A stretch of DNA of 64,000 bases from Haloarchaeobius sp. HME9146 (GTDB lineage Archaea > Halobacteriota > Halobacteria > Halobacteriales > Natrialbaceae), in contig NZ_JAODVR010000001.1 in assembly GCF_025399835.1 (NCBI RefSeq), positions 930,001 through 994,000 on the forward strand, in the 5' to 3' direction. Positions 52,984 to 60,710 of the stretch are shown here, piece by piece; the first letter of the stretch is position 1; each line of letters begins with the position of its first letter. The position numbers were made by a program, and so were the translations under genes. The notes under the pieces were generated by a model. The model did not search any database. It saw nothing but the letters and a program-made list of their open reading frames with translations, and had not been told where the DNA came from.

Positions 52984-54831
52984 TCAGTCGGCAGCTTCCG
53001 GCTCGACGGGCTGTTTCGCCATCTCGATGAGCTCGTCGAGGTCGATGCCGGTTATCTCGTTGTTCAGGAGCACGTCGACCGAGAGGGTCGGCGCGCCGTC
53101 GACGAGGTTCTCCAGCAGGACGAGGCGCTCGCGGGCACGGGACATCCCGACGTAGAACACACGTCGCTCGTTGTCGGTCAGGATGGGGACCGGCGAGGTC
53201 GTCTTGGTGAACTCGATGTCGTCGTCCAGTGCGTCCTCGTCGACCGTCGCGACCATCTGCTCGACGACCTTCTCGGTGAGGTCGGTCGCCATGAACACGT
53301 GGTCGGCCTCGCGACCCTTCGCGGAGTGGATGGTGCCGAGACGGACGTGGTCGCGGTCCATGTCGCGGTGCTCGCCGGTCGCGAAGTACGCCTTCATCGA
53401 CTTGCGCTGGAAGGAGGTGACCTTCCGGACCATGTCCGACGCCGACGCCGGGCCGGGCATGAAGGGGACGAAGTCGCTCACGAGGTCGGGCGAGATGGTG
53501 AGCTCGGTGAGGTCCTCGACACCGGCCTCTTCCTGGGCCTCGTCGATGGCGTCGAAGAACTCGTCGCGCTCGTTCGTACCGAAGGCGGACTCCTGCAGCA
53601 TGTCGGCGAGTCGTCGAGCCTGCAGCCCGTTGATGTCCTCGCCTTCCTCGATCTGCTCGACCGCGGTGACGTAGTCGTTCAGGCGGTCGGTCCACATGCG
53701 CTGGTCGGTCAGCGACTTGAACGGGATGCCCTCCGTGATGAACTCGTCGATGAACTGGAACATCTGGTAGCGCGCCCGGAACAGGATCATGACCGTCCCG
53801 TCGTCGTTCTGGATGGTCCGGCGGACGTTCCGCACGAGGTCGAGCATCGACGGGTTCTGGACGGCTTCGACGACGCCGCCCTCTTTGCGGGGTTTGAGGT
53901 CCTTGTCCTGGCGCTTCTCGATGTGGCGGATCTCCTTGTTGACGATGTTGAGGATGCGCGAGGGGAGCCGGTAGGAGTTGGGGAGGATGATGTCGTCGTC
54001 CGGCTCGGCGTCGAGCAGGAGGTCGGGGTCGGCACCCTGCCAGGCGTAGACGACCTGGTCGTCGTCACCCGCGATGAGGACGCCCTTCATGTGAGGCCGC
54101 CACTCGTCGTAGACGCGGTGCTGGAGCGTCGTGATGTCCTGGAACTCGTCGATGACGAGGTAGTCGACGTTCGGGAGCAGGGAGCGCTGTTCGACGCGTT
54201 CGAGCATGTCCGCGAAGCCGACGAGCTCGTTGTCGCCCTTGTACTTGCGCCACGCCCGGATGGTCTCGGGGACGTCGATGCGGTCGTCGTCCGAGGGCCA
54301 CGTCGGGGTGTACTTGTTGCCTTCCTGGGCGTTGGGGTCGATCTCGGGCGGGAGACGGACCGTCTCGACGTCCCACTGGAACGGCACGTCGTACCAGTCG
54401 GCGACCTCGCGGTTGGTCCGCTGGAGCCACTGGCTCGTCGCGATGATCTTGTTCCCGATGGTGGTCGAGCGGGCGGTGCGGCGGCCGGCACCACCGTACT
54501 CGTCCTCGTACTCGATGCCGTACTCCTCGCAGAACTCCTCCTTGTCGGACTCGCCGACGACGTCGTTGCGGGAGAGGTTCAGGAGGTCGTACGCCTTCGC
54601 GTGCATGGTACAGACGTTCCCCTGGAGGGAGCGGGGATTGATGTCGAGGCGCTCGGCGAGACGCTCGCGGATCTCGGCTGCTGCCGCACGAGTGTAGGAG
54701 ACGACGAGGATGTCGCGGAAGGTCACGTCCTCGTCTTCGAGGATCTCCTCCACCTTGTCGAGGAGGGCTGTCGTCTTCCCGCTTCCCGGGCCACCGAAGA
54801 GGCGGGTTACTTTCGTCTCGGCGTCAGTCAT
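52984..54831 (-). CDS. UvrD/Rep-type superfamily 1 DNA helicase
   Basis: A 615-residue ATP-dependent helicase (618 if ATG 54840 is used; a TTAT element upstream slightly favours that). Motifs: Walker A FGGPGSGKTTALL (near the start), Ia VVSYTRAAAAEIRERL, II YLVIDEFQDI, III GDDDQVVYAWQGAD, IV ILFRARYQ, V GTIHSAKGREADHVFMATD and VI RRVFYVGMSRARERLVLL. It translocates 3'-5' on single-stranded DNA in repair or replication-fork rescue. It is shorter than bacterial UvrD because the 1B/2B subdomains are reduced. Its stop lies 4 nt from the start of the M24-like gene on the same strand. Confidence 0.94.
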   Translation of the reverse strand: MTDAETKVTRLFGGPGSGKTTALLDKVEEILEDEDVTFRDILVVSYTRAAAAEIRERLAERLDINPRSLQGNVCTMHAKAYDLLNLSRNDVVGESDKEEFCEEYGIEYEDEYGGAGRRTARSTTIGNKIIATSQWLQRTNREVADWYDVPFQWDVETVRLPPEIDPNAQEGNKYTPTWPSDDDRIDVPETIRAWRKYKGDNELVGFADMLERVEQRSLLPNVDYLVIDEFQDITTLQHRVYDEWRPHMKGVLIAGDDDQVVYAWQGADPDLLLDAEPDDDIILPNSYRLPSRILNIVNKEIRHIEKRQDKDLKPRKEGGVVEAVQNPSMLDLVRNVRRTIQNDDGTVMILFRARYQMFQFIDEFITEGIPFKSLTDQRMWTDRLNDYVTAVEQIEEGEDINGLQARRLADMLQESAFGTNERDEFFDAIDEAQEEAGVEDLTELTISPDLVSDFVPFMPGPASASDMVRKVTSFQRKSMKAYFATGEHRDMDRDHVRLGTIHSAKGREADHVFMATDLTEKVVEQMVATVDEDALDDDIEFTKTTSPVPILTDNERRVFYVGMSRARERLVLLENLVDGAPTLSVDVLLNNEITGIDLDELIEMAKQPVEPEAAD

Positions 54832-54996
54832 TAGACGCATACTGGGGGCCGACACGGATAAGAGCCATGGGTTTGCTCCGCCCCCTGTGAGGCGATACCA
54901 ACGGCGCCGCAGGATGGTGAAAATCCGACGTGAGAACGGCGGATGAACGGCCGGGTCGCGAACGGTCTGTAGACGGTCCTCGATCTGTAGACGGTA

Positions 54997-55167
54997 CTAG
55001 TTGTTTCGAGGAGAACGAGCCTCTCGTACGTCGCTTCCGTCACGGATCTTGTCCTTGCAGTTAGGACAGACACGGGGGTCCTCGATGCCTCGTGGTGTGA
55101 ACACTCTGGCATACGCATCTGTGACGAAAGACCCGCAGTTCTGGCATTCCGGCATTTGAATCTCCAT
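54997..55167 (-). CDS. 56-residue zinc-ribbon protein (DUF7563 type)
   Basis: A gene below the usual length cut-off. It starts at ATG 55167 (MEIQMPECQNCGSFVTDAY) or ATG 55155 (MPEC...). It carries CQNCG and CPNCKDKIRDG, forming a compact four-Cys zinc ribbon, then the tail DVREARSPRNN. This matches the very widespread haloarchaeal DUF7563 pattern. A TTATTAAAGA TATA element lies 19-29 nt upstream of 55167. Likely a zinc micro-protein of regulatory or RNA-binding function; unknown. Confidence 0.85.
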   Translation of the reverse strand: MEIQMPECQNCGSFVTDAYARVFTPRGIEDPRVCPNCKDKIRDGSDVREARSPRNN

Positions 55168-55500
55168 TCTGTGGAGATGGAATTATCTTTAATAATGTTT
55201 CCCCCTAGTGACCTCGGTTGCCGGTTCTCAGGTAGATGATACCACGGCCCGCTCGAACGGCCATGAATGGGAAAGGCTGGGTGGTCTCTGGAGGGTTACC
55301 GTGGTATCAACTTCGGCGGAAGTCCGCCCGATTGAACTGTTGACGGCGGGGTGTGCGGCTGGGCCGCGCTGCTTACGGTGATTACTACTGTCGAAAGAAG
55401 TGCTACCCGTGGTCGCGCGCGGTCCGCCGCCACGACCACCGGTCGGTCATCTACGCGGTACTGGTCGGTCCCTGTTCATCGGGCCGCGCTGTCGCTGGGG
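55168..55500 (+). other. 330-bp gene-free region with bidirectional AT-rich promoter
   Basis: TCTTTAATAAT at 55186-55196 serves the minus-strand zinc gene and could also fire rightward. An 11-bp inverted repeat (55237-55309, listed separately) and a GGCGGA-AG-TCCGCC hairpin near 55315 follow. No protein gene is supported. Confidence 0.5.
55237..55309 (+). ncRNA. Candidate 73-nt structured RNA or small mobile relic
   Basis: TGATACCACGG (55237-55247) and CCGTGGTATCA (55299-55309) are perfect inverse copies, closing a 73-nt unit. The inside has GGCC/GGCC self-complementarity. The length is tRNA-like, but there is no T-loop GTTC and the closing stem is 11 bp, so it is not a tRNA. A TATA-like sequence is about 45 nt upstream. 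No flanking target duplication is evident, which argues against a transposon-derived element. Confidence 0.35.
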
Positions 55501-55680
55501 TCAGTTCGGTGCCCAGCCACAGACCCCGCAGTCGTCGGCGGCCTCGTCGTGGAGCGCCATACAATCGGGGCACTGGAGCTTGTTGTAACTTCGATCCCAC
55601 CCTACCGGTTCTGTCTCGTGACCGCGGTCTGCGAGGAATTGGTCGAACACGTCGTCACCGGATTGGGGTGCGGACGCCAT
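55501..55680 (-). CDS. HVO_0416-type zinc-finger micro-protein (59 aa)
   Basis: Start ATG 55680: MASAPQSGDDVFDQFLADRGHETEPVGWDRSYNK, then CPDCMALHDEAADDCGVCGW with two CxxC pairs. This agrees with the HVO_0416 family of haloarchaeal small zinc-finger proteins. The longer open frame upstream runs through the promoter. A TATTAAA box at 55704-55710 (read on the minus strand as TTTAATA) is 24-30 nt upstream, and a perfect palindrome lies just beyond it. Confidence 0.85.
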   Translation of the reverse strand: MASAPQSGDDVFDQFLADRGHETEPVGWDRSYNKLQCPDCMALHDEAADDCGVCGWAPN

Positions 55681-55714
55681 GTGACATGGTAAAGCACACC
55701 ACGTATTAAACGAT

Positions 55715-55731
55715 TGTGGTGTGACACCACA
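55715..55731 (-). promoter_or_regulatory. Perfect palindrome upstream of the zinc micro-protein TATA box
   Basis: TGTGGTGT-G-ACACCACA is an 8+1+8 palindrome directly upstream of the TATA/BRE of the HVO_0416-like gene (about -35 to -51 from its ATG). Such symmetric sites are typical of dimeric archaeal transcription factors; at this position an activator or a repressor is possible. A related CACACCAC half-site occurs near 55695. Confidence 0.55.
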
Positions 55732-55823
55732 AAACACGCCTAGGCAATATTTAGCATACTAATGCCCAAACCCCGTCCCGAGCGAGGCGTGAGAGTTTTT
55801 CCCCCACCGACCGAAGACGCAGT

Positions 55824-56636
55824 ATGACCGGCCTCAGTCTCGATCCGACGCAGCTCGACCGCTACTCCCGGCACATCATCATGGACGAGGTCGGCCCCGA
55901 GGGTCAGGAGCGTCTCCTCGACGCGGCCGTCCTCTGTGTCGGCGCGGGTGGCCTCGGCTCACCCGTCATCGAGTACCTCGCCGCCGCGGGCGTCGGCCGT
56001 CTTGGTATCGCGGACGACGACGTGGTCGAACGCTCGAACCTCCAGCGACAGGTCATCCACCGCGACGCGGACGTAGGCGAACCCAAGGCCGAGAGCGCCG
56101 CCCGGTTCGTCCGCGACCTGAACCCCGACGTGACCGTCGACGTGCACGAGACCCGCGTCGGCCCCGACAACGTGACCGACCTCGTCGCGGAGTACGACCT
56201 CGTCGTCGACGGGAGCGACAACTTCGCGACGCGCTACCTCGTGAACGACGCGTGTGTGCTCTCGGAGACCCCGTTCGTCCACGGGGCCATCTACAAGTTC
56301 GAGGGGCAGGCGACCACCTACGAACCGGGTGCGCCCTGCTACCGGTGCGTGTTCCCGGAAGCACCCGAACCCGGCACCGTCGCCGACTGTGCCACGACCG
56401 GCGTCCTCGGCGTATTGCCCGGAACGCTGGGCTGCATCATGGCGACCGAGGCCGTCAAGAAGGTACTCGGGGCCGGCGAGAGTCTCGATGACAGGCTGTT
56501 GCTGTACGACGCCATGGACATGAGCTTCGACGAGGTGCCGGTGCGCCAGAACCCCGACTGCCCGGTGTGCGGGGACGAACCACAGATCGGGTCGGTCGCG
56601 GACGTGGACTACGCAGAGACGTGTGCTATCGAGTGA
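55824..56636 (+). CDS. ubaA: E1-like ubiquitin-like activating enzyme UbaA
   Basis: A 270-residue ThiF/MoeB/E1-like enzyme. In Haloferax, UbaA adenylates the C-termini of SAMP proteins for protein conjugation and for sulfur transfer to tRNA and molybdopterin. Motifs: YSRHIIMDEVGPEGQERL (15-32), nucleotide-binding VGAGGLGSPVIEYLAAAGVG (39-58), RSNLQRQVIHRDADVG (70-85), the zinc Cys pairs C172/C175 and C246/C249, and the catalytic Cys189 (ADCATTGVLG). All key residues are intact. The JAMM peptidase at 58854 removes SAMPs. Confidence 0.93.
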   Translation: MTGLSLDPTQLDRYSRHIIMDEVGPEGQERLLDAAVLCVGAGGLGSPVIEYLAAAGVGRLGIADDDVVERSNLQRQVIHRDADVGEPKAESAARFVRDLNPDVTVDVHETRVGPDNVTDLVAEYDLVVDGSDNFATRYLVNDACVLSETPFVHGAIYKFEGQATTYEPGAPCYRCVFPEAPEPGTVADCATTGVLGVLPGTLGCIMATEAVKKVLGAGESLDDRLLLYDAMDMSFDEVPVRQNPDCPVCGDEPQIGSVADVDYAETCAIE

Positions 56637-56694
56637 GGTTTCACCGGGTTCTCGAAATTCTGGATTCAGGGCTGTGTCCCGGTGGACCCACCCA

Positions 56695-57000
56695 CTACAG
56701 TTGCACGCCGAGGATAGCCAATATCCCTGTCAGGAGGAAGTACAGGAGACTCAGTCCGAAGAATAGTACCATTGACGTGATGAGGACCGCCTTGAGGGTT
56801 TCAGTTCTCGAGTCCGTCGAATCACTACCGGTCCTGTGCGTTCCCACTTCACCGTCGACGTATCCCATCGACTCGAGGACTGACGACTCGGAATCCACAG
56901 ACTCTCCGTGGGGTCGTTCCATCCCGGGGACGTAGTCTCCGATCAGCGCTCCCAGTTCGAACCTGTCCATTCCCCCGTCGTCTCCACCGTCTCCGTCCAT
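56695..57000 (-). CDS. Small C-terminally anchored membrane protein
   Basis: A 101-residue protein. The first 67 residues are acidic and disordered (MDGDGGDDGGMDRFELGALIGDYVPGMERPHGESV...). The end is one or two hydrophobic helices (VLITSMVLFFGLSLLYFLLTGILAILGVQL). A TTATCAG element 28 nt upstream supports the start at 57000. Its codon use is less G/C-biased than the neighbours. No family recognised. Confidence 0.65.
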   Translation of the reverse strand: MDGDGGDDGGMDRFELGALIGDYVPGMERPHGESVDSESSVLESMGYVDGEVGTHRTGSDSTDSRTETLKAVLITSMVLFFGLSLLYFLLTGILAILGVQL

Positions 57001-57132
57001 ACGCGTTTCAAGTTCCTTGTTACTGATAAGTTTTCTCCGCTGTCTAATCCACGCTCTCGAATCGTTCTTGTCGTCTATCTGAACTCCGTCCCGTGGAGTG
57101 GACAGATGGGTTCGAGAACTCCGGAAGGCCGC

Positions 57133-57903
57133 CTACAGGATCTCCTCGATGTCCCCCAGCGACTCCAGAATGTGGTCCGGCTGGACGTCCGATGCCACCG
57201 CCTCCTCCCGCGTCGTCGCGCCCGTCAGTACCAGCACGGTCTCCATCCCGGCACGCTCGCCCATCAGGATGTCAGTGTGCAGGTTGTCGCCGACGACGAG
57301 GCACTCGCTCGGTTTCACACCGAGTGTTTCACAGACGGCATCGGCCATGTGCTCGGAGGGTTTCCCGATGACCAGCGGGTCGCGGCCGGTCATGCCCTCG
57401 ATGGCACCGATGGTCGCGCCAGCACCGGGTTCCAGTCCCTCCGGCGTGGGGTAGGTCCGGTCGGGGTTCGTCGCGACGAACAGGGTCCCCTTGTGGAACG
57501 CCCTGAGCGTCTCGGTCAGCAACTCGTGGCTGATGTCGTAGGCCTTCCCGGCGGCGACCACGTCGGCGTCGCCCGATTCGACGACGGTGAGGCCGGCGTC
57601 CTGAATCTCTTCGTGCAGGACCGCGTGACCGACGACGAACACGTCGGCGTCGGGGTGGTGCTCGGCGAGGTAGGTCGCGGTGGCCGACGCGGAGGAGGAG
57701 AGGCCGCCGATGTCCCCCGGGATGCCGAGCGATTCCAGGGTCGCGGGGAACCGTCCCCGGTCCACGCTGGTGCTATTGGTGACGAACCGGACCGCGACCC
57801 CGGCGTCCCGCAATGCGAGCACGCCCTCGTCTGCGCCGGGTATCAGTTGCTCGCTGCGCCAGACGGTCCCGTCGAGGTCCACGATGGCCGCGCGTCGCGT
57901 CAT
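57133..57903 (-). CDS. HAD-IIA family phosphatase
   Basis: A 256-residue NagD/p-nitrophenylphosphatase-type hydrolase starting at ATG 57903. Motif I is AIVDLDGTVWRS (Asp9 nucleophile, Asp11), motif II VRFVTNSTS, the Lys motif IGKPSEHM, and motif IV VVGDNLHTDI. The cap of type C2 lies between motifs II and III. Natural substrates of archaeal members are sugar or nucleotide phosphates. The frame extends upstream, but that part lacks the family. Confidence 0.92.
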   Translation of the reverse strand: MTRRAAIVDLDGTVWRSEQLIPGADEGVLALRDAGVAVRFVTNSTSVDRGRFPATLESLGIPGDIGGLSSSASATATYLAEHHPDADVFVVGHAVLHEEIQDAGLTVVESGDADVVAAGKAYDISHELLTETLRAFHKGTLFVATNPDRTYPTPEGLEPGAGATIGAIEGMTGRDPLVIGKPSEHMADAVCETLGVKPSECLVVGDNLHTDILMGERAGMETVLVLTGATTREEAVASDVQPDHILESLGDIEEIL

Positions 57904-58015
57904 TGGCGGGGATTCACCCGCCGGGGTTGTAACGCTGCCCCTGGCACCAGCAGACGGCCACCAGCAAGTCGCCACCAGCAACTGCCGGACGGGAGTTGAC
58001 ACGGCTCAGGCGCGC

Positions 58016-58022
58016 TTTATCG
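58016..58022 (+). promoter_or_regulatory. TATA box of the DUF4097 lipoprotein gene
   Basis: GCTTTATCG lies about 27 nt before ATG 58045 and supports that start. Confidence 0.6.
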
Positions 58023-58044
58023 TCTCAGCCGGCGAATATGTCCC

Positions 58045-58857
58045 ATGCAATCATTCTCGCGGAGAGATCTCATCGGTGCCGGGGCCGCGGCGCTCACCCT
58101 CGGCCTCGCCGGCTGTACCGGACTCGCGGTGAGCACCGAGGTCCGGTCGGATTCCTACGTCGTCGACGGCGGCACCCTTGTCGTCGAGACGAGCAACGGC
58201 GACGTGCTGGTCGAACCGACCTACGGCGAGCAGCTCGATGTCGCGTACACGATGCAGACGAACGGACCGCGCTCGGAGTTCGACCGGGTGAGCGTCGACG
58301 TCGAGACCGGTGCGGAGAACCGGGTCGTCGCGAGCATCGACGCCAGTGGCTTCATCCCGCTGAGTGTCTCTGTCGACCTCCGAATCCGCGTCCCGGAGGG
58401 TGTCCGGGTCGTCGGCGCGAAGACTGCGAACGGCGACATCATCGTCGAGAACGTCGCCGGTGACCTCGTGGCCGAGACGGACAACGGCGACGTCCAGGTC
58501 ACCGACGTCGAGGGCTACGTCACGCTGCGCTCGACCAACGGCGACGTCACGGCCAGGAACATCCAGGGGCTCGACGCGGCGGTCAGCACGAACGGTGCAG
58601 TGGACGTGGACGTGCTCGGCCTGCGTGGGGACGCCGAGGTCCGGTCGTCGAACGGCGACGTGACGGCGCGCCTCGACCCGTCGTTGCAGGCCGCCCTCGA
58701 GGCGAAGACGAGCAACGGCGAGGTGACCTGGCGCGACATCGAACTCGTGACGACCACCTGGGACGACAACGAGGTCCAGGGGAACATCAACGGCGGGAAC
58801 AGCCCGCTCATCCGGGTGCAGTCGAGCAACGGTGACGTGACCATCCGGGCCCGCTAA
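58045..58857 (+). CDS. Tat lipoprotein with DUF4097 beta-repeats
   Basis: A 270-residue exported lipoprotein. The signal has a twin Arg (SFSRRDLIGAGAAALTLGLAGC) and a lipobox ending in Cys24. The mature part is a right-handed beta-solenoid of DUF4097 repeats; the units carry the signature (S/T)-x-N-G-D-V (ETSNGDVLV, KTANGDIIV, ETDNGDVQV, RSTNGDVTA, SSNGDVTAR, KTSNGEVTW, QSSNGDVTI). It is probably a cell-surface adhesive or structural protein. It overlaps the convergent JAMM gene by four bases. Confidence 0.92.
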   Translation: MQSFSRRDLIGAGAAALTLGLAGCTGLAVSTEVRSDSYVVDGGTLVVETSNGDVLVEPTYGEQLDVAYTMQTNGPRSEFDRVSVDVETGAENRVVASIDASGFIPLSVSVDLRIRVPEGVRVVGAKTANGDIIVENVAGDLVAETDNGDVQVTDVEGYVTLRSTNGDVTARNIQGLDAAVSTNGAVDVDVLGLRGDAEVRSSNGDVTARLDPSLQAALEAKTSNGEVTWRDIELVTTTWDDNEVQGNINGGNSPLIRVQSSNGDVTIRAR

Positions 58858-59300
58858 TCGCGGTCGTCTCCCGTCTGCAGTGTCTCGAACTCGTCGCCCG
58901 TCCAGACCCACGCGCCGATGGTCGCGGCGTCCTTCTCCGTGGTCTCCCCGGCCAGTGAGACGATACAGTACACCTTTCCCTTCCACGTCGCCTGTGCCCG
59001 GTCGGTCGAGCTCGGCCCGGCGGGCCCGGCTGGATGCGAGTGGTAGAAACCGACGACGTCGTGCCCCGACTCTTCCAGTTTGTCGATGACGTGGACCGTC
59101 TCCGTGGGGTCGAGTTCGTACCGGGTTCGCGGGCTGTCCGCGACGTTCGTGACGGGGTGGACGCTCGTCACCGTCCGGTCGCCGTCCGGGTCCTCCGTGC
59201 CGCCGAGGACGCCACAGGCCTCGTCAGGGGCGACGGCCCGGGCGTGCGCGAGAAGGTGGCTCCGGCAGTCGTCCGGGAGCAGAAGGTGTCGGTTCCCCAT
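58854..59300 (-). CDS. JAMM/MPN+ metalloprotease (desampylase-type)
   Basis: A 148-residue zinc protease of the RPN11/JAB1 family. The signature is complete: Glu27 (DEACGVLGG), His87-x-His89 (YHSHP), Ser97 and Asp100, which is exactly H-x-H-x7-S-x2-D. In Haloferax, HvJAMM1 cleaves SAMP1/2 conjugates. A short, single-domain form is typical. UbaA lies 2.2 kb upstream, so both ends of the SAMP cycle are close, though not in one operon. Confidence 0.93.
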   Translation of the reverse strand: MGNRHLLLPDDCRSHLLAHARAVAPDEACGVLGGTEDPDGDRTVTSVHPVTNVADSPRTRYELDPTETVHVIDKLEESGHDVVGFYHSHPAGPAGPSSTDRAQATWKGKVYCIVSLAGETTEKDAATIGAWVWTGDEFETLQTGDDRD

Positions 59301-59304
59301 CCGG

Positions 59305-60240
59305 TCAGACCGTCCCGAACCGGCGCTCGTACAGTGTCGATAGCGGCTGGGCGGCGGACTCGGGCGGGCGCTCGAACGCCTCGGGGTGCACGACGCTCGC
59401 GAGAATCTCCAGCGAGTCCACGGCCCGTGGGCCGGGGCGGTTCATGTACTGGTCGCCGTCGATGGCCCAGACGTTCCCCTCCTGGACCGCGGTCAGGTTC
59501 TCCCAGCCCTCGCGCTCGGTCAGGTCGCCCAGGTTCCGCCGGGTCTGGTCGAGGTCGAATCCGCAGGGTGCGACCACGAGCACGTCCGGGTCGTACCGCA
59601 GCAGGTCGTCCCACTCGCGAGGGATGGACCGGTCGCCGGGGGCGGCCATCCCGTACTCGCAGTTCGCGCGGTGGGCGAGTTCGGGCACCCAGTGACCCGC
59701 GACCATCACGGGGTCGGTCCAGTCCAGCACGGCGAGATGTTGCTGTTCGCAGCCGTCCCCCCTGCTGCGTTCCTCGACCGCGGCGACCCGCGACCGGAGC
59801 GAGTCGACGAAGTCGGCGGCGTCGGCCTGCTTGCCGAGTGCGGCCCCGATGCGCTGGATGTCGTCGTAGATGTCGGAGAGGCTGTGTGGGTCGGTCGTGA
59901 GTACCTCGGGAGTCGCGTCGATGGCGTCGATGGCCTCCTCGACGAGCACCTCGTCGACGGCACACACGTCGCACATGCCCTGCGTGACGACGAGGTCCGG
60001 GTCGAGGTCGTCCAGCAGGTCGACGTCGATGCCGTAGACGCTCCCGTGCTCGGACTGGGCCTCGTGCACCTGCTGGTCGATGTCGTCGCTGCTGGCGCTC
60101 GCATCGACGTGGCTGTACTCGACCACGGGCAGGTCCTGTGCCGCCGGCGGGTAGTCGCACTCGTGCGAGACGCCGACGGGCTCCACCCCGAGCGCGTAGA
60201 CTATCTCCGTCGCGGCAGGCAACAGCGTCACGACGTTCAT
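59305..60240 (-). CDS. BtuF-like cobalamin-binding protein without signal peptide
   Basis: A 311-residue protein of the ABC vitamin-B12 receptor fold (MNVVTLLPAATEIVYALGVEPVGVSHECDYPPAA, then LVVTQGMCDVCAV, and VLDWTDPVMVAGHWVPELAHRANCEYG). It starts directly with the mature domain; a TTTTATCT TATA box about 28 nt upstream confirms the ATG at 60240. It should therefore be cytosolic, and is not followed by an ABC permease. It may bind corrinoids for salvage or act as a chaperone. Cys in CDVC could matter for ligand or metal. Confidence 0.88.
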   Translation of the reverse strand: MNVVTLLPAATEIVYALGVEPVGVSHECDYPPAAQDLPVVEYSHVDASASSDDIDQQVHEAQSEHGSVYGIDVDLLDDLDPDLVVTQGMCDVCAVDEVLVEEAIDAIDATPEVLTTDPHSLSDIYDDIQRIGAALGKQADAADFVDSLRSRVAAVEERSRGDGCEQQHLAVLDWTDPVMVAGHWVPELAHRANCEYGMAAPGDRSIPREWDDLLRYDPDVLVVAPCGFDLDQTRRNLGDLTEREGWENLTAVQEGNVWAIDGDQYMNRPGPRAVDSLEILASVVHPEAFERPPESAAQPLSTLYERRFGTV

Positions 60241-60262
60241 ACTGGCCAGTCCGGTGCGAGCC

Positions 60263-60272
60263 GAGATAAAAG
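60263..60272 (-). promoter_or_regulatory. TATA box of the BtuF-like gene
   Basis: CCTTTTATCTC on the minus strand lies 23-33 nt before ATG 60240, a good leaderless promoter. It fixes the start and excludes an upstream signal peptide. Confidence 0.65.
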
Positions 60273-60296
60273 GCGTGTCGGCGGCAGTCACCGCAG

Positions 60297-60638
60297 TCAG
60301 AGGACGGAGATGACGATGGCGAGGACGCCACCGACGACCATGAGCAGGCCACCGCGCTTTCGTTGTTTCACGTCGTCGGGGTCCACCTCGACCGCGTCGT
60401 AGTCGGTCTCGCCCGCCATGAGCCCGGCGAGCCAGGCCGAGTAGGCTTCGGCGTAGACGAGGTACTGCAGGCCGACGAGGGCGATGATGCCGCCCATCCC
60501 GGCGACCAGGGTGTTGCGCTGGGTGAGGTCACCGACGGTCACCCCGAGGCCGAGTGTCGCGACCACGAGGAGGGCGAAGAGGGCGACGGCCCCGCCGAGG
60601 GCGAACTTCGCGTGACGGACCGATTGTGCACGACTCAT
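60297..60638 (-). CDS. Small three-span membrane protein
   Basis: A 113-residue protein starting at ATG 60638 (MSRAQSVRHAKFALGG). Three hydrophobic segments (about 14-36 GAVALFALLVVATLGLGV, 46-65 LVAGMGGIIALVGLQYLVY, 95-113 GGLLMVVGGVLAIVISVL) with a polar loop (ETDYDAVEVDPDDVKQRKR). Of unknown function. It is read in the same direction as the BtuF-like gene but with a separate promoter there. Confidence 0.75.
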   Translation of the reverse strand: MSRAQSVRHAKFALGGAVALFALLVVATLGLGVTVGDLTQRNTLVAGMGGIIALVGLQYLVYAEAYSAWLAGLMAGETDYDAVEVDPDDVKQRKRGGLLMVVGGVLAIVISVL

Positions 60639-60710
60639 GTGTGGGGGCTCTCTCCCGGGTGATTTCAAGCTTGTCGAACTGACCCGCCCGCGATGGCCGG
60701 TCGCCCCGCG

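Noticed and set aside
55237-55309. Possible second tRNA gene
   Set aside because: Right length but no T-loop GTTC, no anticodon arm and an 11-bp closing stem.
57951-57982. Repeated GCCACCAGCA blocks near the HAD gene start as a regulatory repeat
   Set aside because: Short, irregular spacing; similar GC-rich words recur by composition (for example near 51330).
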